From assembly GCA_038373885.1 (NCBI GenBank), contig JAWZYV010012540.1:575579-639578 (forward strand): 64,000 bases of DNA, given 5' to 3'. Below the pieces are notes generated by a model that saw only the letters and a list, made by a program, of their open reading frames with translations, made no database searches and was not told the DNA's origin. Source of the stretch: Cheiracanthium punctorium. Lineage: Eukaryota > Arthropoda > Arachnida > Araneae > Cheiracanthiidae. Below are positions 44,701-53,001 of this stretch, in pieces (position 1 is the stretch's first letter; the number at the start of each line of letters is the position of its first letter). A program made the position numbers and the translations under genes.

Positions 44701-45582
44701 AGAATTAGACTTACAACAAACGCACTTAAATTCACAGTTTTTCACACTTGTAGTCATCCTTGTAAATTTTTGATTGTTTTGTCTTTTTGTTACTATTAAA
44801 TTACTAGGTGTTTCCGAAACTTGTGGTGTTCGCGCATAGTTTTTTAAAAACAAAATAAGCTCAGATAATTTGGGTAATTCACCTTTTTTAGATTCCCTCT
44901 TCCACCACAATTTACTATTTGAATCCAATTTTTGAAGCAACTGATAAGCTAAAATAGTTTCGGAAAAGCCTTCAATTTTTTGTTCTAATGTTTCTAATGA
45001 TCTCGTACATTCATTAACTGTATCTACTAGTTTTGAAATAGATGCAGGGGAATCACTTTGAATGGGAGCGATACACATAAACCGTTTTAATTGGGCAAAC
45101 ACTTGATCTCTTTTATTGGAATAGCGTTCTTCCAAAAGATCCCAAGCCAATTTATAATTGGCATCACATAATGAAATAGACTGAATTATTCTCGCAGCTT
45201 CCCCTTGAAGCGATAATTTTAAATAGGATAATTTTTGGGAATCAGATAAGCTACTGTTATTATGAATACTGGATACAAACAAATCTTTAAAAGACAACCA
45301 ATCATTAATGCACCCATTAAATGACGGTAGATTCAATTTTGGTAAGCGAACCCCTTCGGAACCCGTATTTTCGCGGGTTTGACCCGTAGAAATATTACTT
45401 AAATTAACGTTTACACTTGTTTTAAGTTTTGATAATTCTTGTTTCACAGAGATCCACAATTTATCAATGCTTTCTTGAACAGCTTGCTGTTCTTCTATGT
45501 ATTGTTGCGGAACTACTGTGCTACTCCTGGGGTTCGTCGTTCTAAAGTCCAGTTGGTGTAAAAAGTTCAAGTAAAAAGTCAC
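41680..45582 (-). CDS. BEL-2 gag-protease-RT-RNase H polyprotein, open 1300 codons
   Basis: The first 27 or so codons come from the adjoining LTR and the last 15 from foreign DNA. In between: a DUF1759-like capsid region (RLPKLNLPSFNGCINDWLSF); three zinc knuckles (CVCCKSNSHSLLKC, CFLCLSTSNHSAVHC, CNTCSKTHHNLLH); a peptidase A17 with Asp447 in LLDVGSES, where the usual DTG reads DVG; the RT with VFITDIKQMYR and YMDD at residues 856-859; and RNase H with FSDASEAAYG, RLELLGAVLL and LWCDSMIVL, then WRHVSSQDNPADLLSRGV. These copy the element's RNA into DNA in Gag particles. No stop interrupts gag to RNase H, so the element decayed recently or is under weak decay. Without an integrase core it cannot move alone. 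Confidence 0.88.
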   Translation of the reverse strand: MTFYLNFLHQLDFRTTNPRSSTVVPQQYIEEQQAVQESIDKLWISVKQELSKLKTSVNVNLSNISTGQTRENTGSEGVRLPKLNLPSFNGCINDWLSFKDLFVSSIHNNSSLSDSQKLSYLKLSLQGEAARIIQSISLCDANYKLAWDLLEERYSNKRDQVFAQLKRFMCIAPIQSDSPASISKLVDTVNECTRSLETLEQKIEGFSETILAYQLLQKLDSNSKLWWKRESKKGELPKLSELILFLKNYARTPQVSETPSNLIVTKRQNNQKFTRMTTSVKNCEFKCVCCKSNSHSLLKCYSFKKMSVYDRIELAKKYKLCFLCLSTSNHSAVHCSSRVCNTCSKTHHNLLHIPKQSDLGRESSNSSAPRVDVNIPNGQEALPSPAMQSVGLNADAQCFDYQANNSGEFVGTSLNSSIKNKNTLLSTAVIYVRDTYGENVPCVALLDVGSESNYVSNRLAKLLGLKREKLNVAVSCLSGVVFSVNSKVTTTILNGGDYTRTLEFLVVPKINDLSPGTTVEFPFSEIPSNVRLADPQFNKQKRFDALLGAECFYEFLKSEQIYLRNANVIFQNSVWGYIVGGCIYNSKFVDKTHCGLICNVEDNLDKLTKKFWEIENSCSDENSGVKGKEEIICEKHFLNTYRRDETGRYTVQIPLKENLNCLGESKQIAVNRLNSLWKRLARDPVYQKLYLDFIHEYEHLNHMELVNDFIEPETNFYLPHHGVYRPDKSSTKLRVVFNASQPSSNGISLNNLQYNGGVIQDDIFSIMIRFRQHYIVFITDIKQMYRMIQIDPTQRDLQRIVWKEGLNEPIKTYRLSTITYGTTSAPYLATRTLKQLASDEEKNFPIAAEIVKRDVYMDDIVTGCSNLEEGKKLQLELIRLLESGCMQLHKWCSNSVELLKGTVEKSENYAFSETNEIKTLGVLWEHKGDKFRYKVQVDQVDNCTKRSILSTIAKIYDPLGLIGPVIVKAKVIMQRLWLLKVDWEDMLPEKEANEWKRFATSLQSINNIGTNRCMLINDARVIEFHGFSDASEAAYGAAVYCKSVSSAGKVSVILVTSKSRVSPLKQTTIPRLELLGAVLLAKLVKRVISALNLQIDTVILWCDSMIVLSLVQKEPHRLKTFVANRISVIQELTDGMQWRHVSSQDNPADLLSRGVSPENLSSCDLWWNGPPFLQDSEYPNTDIPATVISDEFSKELKNLDCNHSIPCFISTLGSNSFVTELINISNKYSKRIRILAFIFRFISNCRGPKNCEPLDVNELRKAEIFLVKEVQRNDFKRDILGWQQSNCVFPYVNISPVQNY

Positions 45583-46186
45583 TTGTCAGGATGGAGCACA
45601 AACTTTATTGCTTCTAGAACTTCGTTGAACAATCAGCTGTACACAATTCACAAGCACAATCTAGCAGTAACGTACTTTTAACAATCCACTTAGATCAGAA
45701 GCTCTCACAAATGCTGTATTTCTTACACAAAATAAGTCACTTTCACAGGGAAAAATTCAGTGAAAATATTCAAGAGATATCGTACGCAATCCCTTAAGAC
45801 ACAGCAATGAAGAATTTACACACAGCACTTTGAAAACAGCTTCGTAAAGCAAGCTAAAACACAGCTTCTATAGCACTATCAATTCACAAGCGTACTGAGA
45901 GCTCCTGTACATCGAGCGTTCAACTCGCACTGAAACTTCGGGGCGACGCGCGCTTCTATAAATAGCCGACGCAGAAGGTACAAGAAGTTTCCAGATAAGT
46001 CTATTTCTCGAGGGTTCTACATAAAGCGTGAATTTTGATTACGTCATAGAAGATAAATGTTAGGTTATTATGCGATTTTAATGCAGGAAAAACAACTTCT
46101 AGGCCCCATTGGGAAAAACGCGCCAAATGACCAAAAAGTCGCCAAGCATGGCGACTTTTGGCGAAATATCGCCAAATTTGGTTTCA
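45503..46186 (-). repeat. truncated Gypsy-1-type LTR joined to BEL-2 gag
   Basis: Begins TGTTGCGG, the mirrored terminus of the Gypsy-1 LTR, and follows that LTR collinearly ('gttcgtcgttctaaagtcc', 'cttctagaacttcgt', 'agatcagaagctctcacaa') down to the TTTGGCG palindrome at about 46,135-46,180. It then stops short of the LTR's other end and changes to Gypsy-2 sequence. It is clearly diverged from both Gypsy-1 LTRs. No Gypsy-1 internal sequence is attached. Confidence 0.85.
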
Positions 46187-46686
46187 AAAGTGCATGCCCA
46201 AACGGGATGGACCATATTTGGTACTTACACAGAAGTCTCCCACCGCTTATGTCATAGCCAATCTAGACCAGCCAACAGTGGCCATAGCTACGTACCACAC
46301 GTCAGCATTATCCCCTTATCGTGGAATGGACACCTCCCCCGGTCAATCCACTTCGCAAAAGAGGTCGGCCTCCCAAGGTAGCACCACAGACAGAATTTTC
46401 ACCTCAAACGAACAAGCAGACCATCGGAGGTCATCACACCTCTGGGAACACAAACCATATGCGAAGAAGAGGACGACCGCCCAAGGTCAAACAATAACCA
46501 CAAACCTACGAATCAGTGACTGTTTATGACTGTTTTTCGTCAGCCTTAACGAACTTTCTTAAGGACTGTCTGTTATAGAAAAAAATTATTAGTGTCACTG
46601 TCACTTGTAAGCACATTTTGTCTATTTTTTTTTTTTTTTTATCCTGGTCTCCTTGCCGGGACGTCGGCGGAACCAGAGGGGGAGTT
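46187..46686 (+). pseudogene. Gypsy-2 3' fragment (integrase C-terminus), upstream tandem copy
   Basis: From 'catgcccaaacgggatgg' onward it copies 51,951-52,711, coding for the integrase tail up to the purine tract 'agagggggagtt'. An extra C in a C-run near 46,337 shifts the frame. It lacks the TTAA MITE present in the downstream copy and has a longer T-run near 46,626-46,640. It feeds directly into the 5' LTR. Confidence 0.88.
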
Positions 46687-46976
46687 TGTAGCGCGCCTCC
46701 TATATCATCTTTTCCATGCGACGCTCCCCCTACCGGTGGTTGAAGAAAACCATAGAGAACTTCATTCATCTCTCTCTTCGCTCGCGTATTCGCGCGTAGC
46801 AGCTACCGTATGTTCTCAGATAGTGATTATTCATTCAAAATGTAACTTGTGTGTTGTAACCGTTGTTCTCGTTAGTAAAATGTGTTATTGTCTCAAGTGG
46901 TCTGTTTTCATGGAATGATCTACGTTTTTTTCCTTACGCCCCCTGCTCTCTGCCCCAAAGCTAGCCGACCGGTACA
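46687..46976 (+). repeat. Gypsy-2 5' LTR
   Basis: TGTAGCGCGCC to CGACCGGTACA, 290 bp. The partner at 52,712-53,001 has the same length, with about eight differences by eye (about 97% alike). It serves as 5' LTR of the full copy and as 3' LTR of the upstream fragment. Confidence 0.92.
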
Positions 46977-46978
46977 AA

Positions 46979-46996
46979 TGGCGCCCAACGTGGGGC
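46979..46996 (+). other. Gypsy-2 primer-binding site for tRNA-Lys
   Basis: TGGCGCCCAACGTGGGGC, two bases after the LTR, is the exact sequence complementary to the 3' end of tRNA-Lys (isoacceptors 1,2) as used by several retroviruses and Gypsy elements. Minus-strand DNA synthesis would start here. Confidence 0.92.
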
Positions 46997-47723
46997 CCGA
47001 ATGATGACAAAGGATATATCTGCAGATAAGTGATTTTTACTTCTTTTTGATCAAGCACTCAAGGAACTTTCTTAATTTTGTCATCCTGGCAAATATAAGA
47101 AAAATTTTGGTTTAGAATTCACCCTGAATAGTTCATTCTGATCATCCGGATCGAAGAAAATACTTGTTTAGCTTTGTTTTGATCATCCAGATCAAATTTA
47201 ATATACGTATGCCAGTTCCTTTGGTGCCTGAAGCTTGCAAATCTGAATAATTTTCATATCTGAATTCCAAGTTTTGAAAAGAAAGGAAAAATATTTTTTC
47301 ATCCTGGAAAAAAGTTGTTCTCCAGAATTTCGTTTTCACACTGAAAACTAAGAGAATAACAAGTGTTTATTTTTCTGCTTTCTGTTCTCAGCAGACAGAT
47401 GTGCTGACTTTTGACGCCGTTGCCGCTAATAAAGTTTTGTTTTGTCTTGAGCTGTAGACATTGTATAAGGTGAATCAGTGATCCATTTTATTTTATTCTG
47501 TTGTTGTTTAAAAGAAGATAAACTTCATTTCATAGCTTAAAGCTGATTGTTTTAAAGAGAAACAAGGTTCTTATTTGAGTAGATTTATCTAGTAATTGTA
47601 ATATACTTTAAGTGGAATTGTTATTCATGTGCCGAAGTGTTTTCGAAAATTTTATTTTTGGTTAAATGAATAAATTGGTATAAATACTTTCAGAGAATAT
47701 TTAGATATTATAAAAGTTGAATT
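46997..47723 (+). other. Gypsy-2 untranslated leader
   Basis: AT-rich region of about 730 bp between primer site and gag, with 'ctgatcatccggatc' and 'ttgatcatccagatc' as a local repeat at 47,138 and 47,179. It probably includes packaging signals; no coding frame is evident. Confidence 0.6.
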
Positions 47724-49196
47724 ATGGCGTACCTTGCAAAAGGAAAGAAGCAAGATCTAGTTAATTTAGCCAGTGAACTTAACATCGCAGTTCAAGAGGA
47801 TTATAAAATAATAGATTTAAAGAATGCAATTCTTAAAAGCGCAGGGTATGATGAAGAATTCACTAAAGAATTGCTCGATAATTTGATAACTGAAAGGAAA
47901 GAAAATGAAGCGCGATTAATTCAAAAGGAAAATGAAGCGCGATTAATTCAAAAGGAAAATGATGACCGTATGTTTGAATTAGAGAAACTTAAGTTACAAA
48001 ATATAACCCATGCTACAGAAACAGAAACCGTTCTTACACCTAGTAATTCAGATCTATCTAAATTTGAAATTAAGGGGTTAATTCCTCAATTTGACCCAAA
48101 GGTAGATGACATTAGTACATTTTTAAACCTTTTTGAGAAACAATTGACTTTTTTGAAAATACCAGAATCAAAATGGGTAGTATACCTGATCGGGCTTTTA
48201 CCTATTGAAATTTCAAAGTTAATTGCAATAGAATCGGATTCTCAGAATAACCCACAGGAATATGCGGAAATAAAAAAGATTTTATTACGCCGATTCAAGA
48301 TGAGTGCGGAAAAATTTAGACAATCCTTCGTCCAACACAGGAAAAGTCCAGATTCTACGTGGAGAGATTACTTCTATGACTTAAGAAATTTTTTTGAAGG
48401 TTGGCTCAATGAGCTGAATGTCACTACGTTTGATCAGTTGAAAGATCTAATAATTTCAGATCAAATAAAAAAGAAGTGTCCCCCTGATTACAAAGAACAT
48501 TTTTTAGACCACTGGAGCGAGTGGAACGATCCAGTTTCTTTAGTTGATAAACTAGATTCTTACGAAGAAATTAGAAACCTAAAAATTAGAAACACAAAAC
48601 AAGAACAACATAAGGAAAATTCTAAGTACAAGTTCAGTAATGAATTTAAAAATTGTAAGAATGGTGTTAATCATAAATACTCAACAAATAGAACTGTTAG
48701 TAAAAATTATGAAAGACCCATTAGCTGCTATGGCTGTGGGAAACAGGGTTTCGTAAAGGCAAAATGTCCTACGTGTACGCCAAACGCTAAAGTTTATTCC
48801 GACCAGGTTAGCTGCTTGAAATTTCAAACGCGTGCGATACAAGAACCCCAGGCAATGTTAATGAAGATTAAAGTAAATGGTATGGGGGGTCTAGCATGTG
48901 CTGGGACTGGGGCTAGCCACACTGTTTCTGGTGAAACCCTGTATAATCTCCTCCGAGAACAAGGGATAAATTTTCATAAAGTAAATTTAAATGTAACACT
49001 CGCGGACGGAATGTCGAAGTTCTCTGAAGTTTATAACACCGATGTAGACATTGAACTAATGGGGAAAAGAATTCCTACTACAATATACGCGTTACCGACA
49101 GCTAAAGATAATCGTACCCTCCTTGGTACTGATTTTTTATCCAAAGCTGGTATTAGCTTAGATACCCAAAACAAAAAAATGGTATTTCAACTGTAA
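47724..49196 (+). CDS. Gypsy-2 gag-protease
   Basis: An uninterrupted 490-codon frame. The N-terminus (LAKGKKQDLVNLASELNI) is a SAP-like helical segment common in Gag of this kind; a 27-bp tandem duplication gives two copies of KENEARLIQ near residue 55-75. The capsid-like core spans about 110-260 (QFDPKVDDISTFLNLFEKQL; FVQHRKSPDSTWRDYF). The zinc knuckle near residue 335 reads CYGCGKQGFVKAKC, with Phe where the zinc-binding His should be. The protease active site at residue 394 reads AGTGASHT; the catalytic Asp is Gly. So the frame is open but both functions are impaired. Gag forms the particle; the protease would mature it. Confidence 0.88.
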   Translation: MAYLAKGKKQDLVNLASELNIAVQEDYKIIDLKNAILKSAGYDEEFTKELLDNLITERKENEARLIQKENEARLIQKENDDRMFELEKLKLQNITHATETETVLTPSNSDLSKFEIKGLIPQFDPKVDDISTFLNLFEKQLTFLKIPESKWVVYLIGLLPIEISKLIAIESDSQNNPQEYAEIKKILLRRFKMSAEKFRQSFVQHRKSPDSTWRDYFYDLRNFFEGWLNELNVTTFDQLKDLIISDQIKKKCPPDYKEHFLDHWSEWNDPVSLVDKLDSYEEIRNLKIRNTKQEQHKENSKYKFSNEFKNCKNGVNHKYSTNRTVSKNYERPISCYGCGKQGFVKAKCPTCTPNAKVYSDQVSCLKFQTRAIQEPQAMLMKIKVNGMGGLACAGTGASHTVSGETLYNLLREQGINFHKVNLNVTLADGMSKFSEVYNTDVDIELMGKRIPTTIYALPTAKDNRTLLGTDFLSKAGISLDTQNKKMVFQL

Positions 49197-49224
49197 TCCA
49201 AGGAAAAGATTCAATTTTGAAAAA

Positions 49225-49302
49225 GATGTATTTGTACCACCTTATAAGCCACATAAAGACACTTTTGACTCACCTGGTCATAAAGACACTTTTGACTCAC
49301 CT
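49225..49302. repeat. 26-bp tandem duplication in Gypsy-2
   Basis: 'cataaagacacttttgactcacct' occurs at about 49,250 and 49,278, between gag and pol. Confidence 0.85.
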
Positions 49303-49320
49303 TTACAAAACTGTGGCACT

Positions 49321-52254
49321 ATGTCATCTGATAAAGTTATCGAACCTCCTAAACTGAACACTTGTGTTTTAAAGGAGACTGAAGGCAGTCACTTATCTAC
49401 TGAGGAAAGGTTACAATTATGTAAATTGTTAGAAAAGTTTACAGGTATCTTTAGTCCAGGGGGAGAACCAACCCCTTTCATCCAGCACAAAATAGATACC
49501 GGGAACCCCTCACCAGTAGCGGTACCACCATATAGAATGAATCCAGTCAAGAAAGAACTCCTTAAGCAAGAACTTGATAGGCTTTTGATGGAATCATCGA
49601 GGAGTGTGAATCTCCTTATGCTTCACCAGTGGTTCTCATACCGAAACCAAATGGTAAAGTGCGTCTTTGCATAGACTATAGAAAGTTAAACGAAATTACA
49701 GTGGCTGACTCTTACCCATTACCCAGAGTGGATGAGCTTCTCCATGAAGCCAAACAAACGTCATTTATGTCAACAATAGATTTACAATCAGGTTACCACC
49801 AAGTTCAAGTCCATCCGGATGACCAGGACAAAACAGCCTTCGTGTGTCCTTTGGAACCTTTAAATTTCTGAGAATGCCAATGGGCCTCAAGACGGCATCA
49901 GCTACATTTCAACGCCTTATGGATCGTTTCAGGAATGGCCTCGGCGACATCCTAACTCTTACGTATTTAGACGACATAATCGTCTTATCAGAAACTTTTG
50001 AAAAACATATATCAGATCTAAAAAGTGTTTTCCAAAGATTACTCTTACTTAAACTTCGTGCAAATAGAGAAAAATGTCATTTTGCTGTGTCTAGAGTAAA
50101 ATACCTAGGATTTTGGATTACGAAGAACGGAATCGAGGTAGATCCTGAGAAGACATCAGCCATCCAGAATATACCACCACCCAGAAAGTAAAGGAAGTTA
50201 AATCTTTCCTACAAACATGCTCATGGTACAGACGTTATATAAAAGATTTTGCAGAAATCTCAAGGCCTTTAAGCAATTTAACAAAAAAGAACACATCATG
50301 GCAATGGAGTTTTCCGCAGCAGAAAGCTTTCGAAACTCTAAAACAATGTCTCATTTCCCCACCGATTCTGAAGCAAGCGGATGGTACCCAACCATATATA
50401 ATACGTACCGATGCAAGTAATTACGCGCTCGGAGCCGTATTACTTCAAGGCGAAGGATCTGAAGAACATCCAATTGAGTATGCCAGCAGACTGCTTACCC
50501 AAGCAGAGAAAAACTACTCTACGACGGAACGGGAAGCATTGGCCGTTGTGTGGGCGTTAAAGAAGTTTCGCGGATACATCGAGGGTACACCTGTTACTGT
50601 GGCATCCGACCACCAACCATTTAAATGGCTTCGTACCCTCAAATCACCAACCGGTCGCCTCGCTAGATGGGCACTGGAAGTGCAATCTTTTAACGTAGAA
50701 GTCTGTTATATCCCAGGAAAATCTAACGTAATAGCTGACATGCTTTCTCGACCAATGTGTCCAGAACAAGAGACTGTTTGTGAAATTGATAGTATCGTCA
50801 TAGCTGATATGCCAGCAAGAAATGTTAAAGATATGCGAGAAGCTCAACTTGCAGATCAATCACTAAGGAAGATAATTGAAGCGTTTGAAGATGTCCAAAA
50901 AACAGAAGCATATGCAAAATGGACTGAGAGAGGTTCTCTTATGAACCAGGGAGTTCTGTATCGCTATATCCCGGATGCAGACTCAGAAGAAGCGCAGTTA
51001 GTCATACCGTCATCAGAACGGGAAGAAATCCTTAAGAAACATCACGATGACCCCATGGCCGGTCATTATGGCGAAGAGGGTACGTATCAACGTATCGCCA
51101 AAAGATACTATTGGAATGGAATGAAGAAGTTTATATCGGATTACGTGAAAAAGTGTGCTGAATGCAGTCGCTACAAGGCAAGTAACCAGAAACCATCAGA
51201 TCTACTTAGAACACCCGTCTACTCACAACGTTTTGAGATACTTTCAATTGATTTGTTTGGCCCTTTGCCCAAGACAGTTAGCGGCAAACAGTGGATTTTT
51301 GTAATAGAAGATTGTGCAACCAAGTGGATAGAGCTTTTTCCTCTTGAACAAGCTACAGCTCGAGAATGTGCTACAACTCTCATAGAAGAAGTTTTTATGC
51401 GGCATGGAATTCCACGACGAATTCTCAGTGATAATGGCCCACAGTTTGTTAGTGCAGTGTTACAGCAGATATGTTTTACCTTGAAGATTGATCAAAATCT
51501 TACACCGGTATATTTTCCCCAAGCCAACCCTGTTGAACGCAAAAACAGAGATTTAAAACCAAGACTTGCCATATTTGTTGAAGACAAACATGATAACTGG
51601 GAATCAAAAATACCAGTCATCAGATTTGCAATGAATACGGCGGTATGCGACACTACTAGCCATAACCCTGCTTTTCTCACGTTTGGCCGCGAACTGAGAA
51701 CAGTCGATGATGTAGTGCAAGATTTCACGGCTGTGGTACAGAACGACAATTTCGTACCAGAGATTACCCAGTATCTCAAGAGATTTGCCAAAATTACACA
51801 GGACATTAGACAGAGAGTGGAAATAAAACAGGATCAACGTAAATCCTATTATGACAAAAATAGGCGGCAATGTTACTTTGTACCTGGTGACAAAGTATGG
51901 GTTACAAAGTACCCGCTTAGTATAGCAAGCCATGCCAAGACTGCAAAGTTCATGCCCAAACGGGATGGACCATATTTGGTACTTACACAGAAGTCTCCCA
52001 CCGCTTATGTCATAGCCAATCTAGACCAGCCAACAGTGCCCATAGCTACGTACCACACGTCAGCATTATCCCCTTATCGTGGAGTGGACACCTCCCCGGT
52101 CAATCCACTTCGCAAAAGAGGTCGGCCTCCCAAGGTAGCACCACAGACAGAATTTTCACCTCAAACGAACAAGCAGACCATCGGAGGTCATCACACCTCT
52201 GGGAACACAAACCATATGCGAAGAAGAGGACGACCGCCCAAGGTCAAACAATAA
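49321..52254 (+). pseudogene. Gypsy-2 pol: RT, RNase H, integrase with AT-hooks
   Basis: RT entry FIQHKIDTGNPSPVAVPPYR, a frame change near 49,588, VRLCIDYRKLN and FMSTIDLQSGYHQVQV (first Asp), a one-base loss in a T-run near 49,853, MPMGLKTASATFQRLM and LTYLDDIIVLS (YLDD), a third shift near 50,186. From there one open frame runs to 52,254: VKSFLQTCSWYRRYI, RNase H (IIRTDASNYALGAV; TEREALAVVWALKKF; SNVIADMLSRP) and integrase with HHCC zinc site (His169, His176, Cys206, Cys209) and Asp/Asp/Glu (SIDLFG, SDNGPQF, VERKN). The tail has a GPY-like module (KRDGPYLV) and two AT-hooks, RGRPPK, at 52,117 and 52,225. Three indels prevent a full polyprotein, but the last frame is intact. Confidence 0.9.
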
Positions 52255-52319
52255 CCACAAACCTACGAATCAGTGACTGTTTATGACTGTTTTTCGTCAG
52301 CCTTAACGAACTTTCTTAA

Positions 52320-52595
52320 CCTATTTGTGCCTGGATATTTTTGCGACTTTCTTCGATTTTTACTGATAACAGAAATAATAGATATATTTCTGATGTCAAC
52401 TTCTTGAACAAGGGATGATTTCTTTTAAAATCATTATGCATAAAAATCGAAATATCAACATCCTACTTGGTCATGTTAAAATATTTTGTTGAGTTGAGGC
52501 TCAGCACTCATGAATAAAGGCTAGGAAAAATAAATAACGTTTTCGACTAATAGCGAAAATGCCGTCCCAAAAAAGGGACACTAGGCATAAATGGG
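52320..52595. mobile_element. piggyBac-type MITE copy 1, 276 bp, TTAA target
   Basis: Inverted ends CCTATTTGTGCCTGG and complement CTAGGCATAAATGGG. TTAA flanks both sides (52,316-52,319; 52,596-52,599). The upstream Gypsy-2 fragment has the empty site 'tttcTTAAggac' at 46,557-46,564, which proves insertion with a TTAA duplication. Second copy at 60,551 with the same length. No coding frame. Confidence 0.93.
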
Positions 52596-52711
52596 TTAAG
52601 GACTGTCTGTTATAGAAAAAAATTATTAGTGTCACTTGTAAGCACATTTTGTCTATTTTTTTTTTATCCTGGTCTCCTTGCCGGGACGTCGGCGGAACCA
52701 GAGGGGGAGTT

Positions 52712-53001
52712 TGTAGCGCGCCTCCTATATCATCTTTTCCATGCGACGCTCCCCCTACCGGTGGTTGAAGAAAACCATAGAGAACGTTCATTCATCTCTC
52801 TCTTCGCTCGTGTATTCGCGCGTAGCAGCTACCGTATGTTCTCAGATAGAGATTATTCATTCAAAATGTAACTTGTGTGTTGTACCGTTGTTCTCGTTAG
52901 TAAAATGTGTTGTTGTCTCAAGTGGTCTGTTTTCATGGAATGATCTACGTCTTTTTCCTTACGCCCCCGGCTCTCTGCCCCAAAGCTAGCCGACCGGCAC
53001 A
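52712..53001 (+). repeat. Gypsy-2 3' LTR
   Basis: TGTAGCGCGCC to CGACCGGCACA, 290 bp, preceded by the purine tract 'agagggggagtt'. Differs from the 5' LTR at about eight positions. Confidence 0.92.

Larger units (their letters stand above)
40696..45502 (-). mobile_element. BEL-2, BEL/Pao element lacking 5' LTR and integrase core
   Basis: Minus-strand order: gag, A17 protease, RT, RNase H, gap, C-terminal integrase-associated domain, purine tract, proposed LTR. The 5' end is cut where a Gypsy-1-type LTR begins (45,503). The integrase core is replaced by unrelated DNA at about 41,368-41,725. Confidence 0.88.
46687..53001 (+). mobile_element. Gypsy-2, full-length Ty3/Gypsy element
   Basis: LTR, tRNA-Lys primer site, gag, protease, RT, RNase H, integrase and LTR in Ty3/Gypsy order. 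Damage is limited: three small frameshifts in pol, a lost protease Asp, and a MITE in the 3' untranslated part. No direct repeat could flank the left LTR because internal Gypsy-2 sequence precedes it. Confidence 0.92.

Noticed and set aside
41680..45582. Very long open frame as a possible host gene
   Set aside because: Zinc knuckles, A17 protease, YMDD and RNase H motifs show a BEL/Pao polyprotein.
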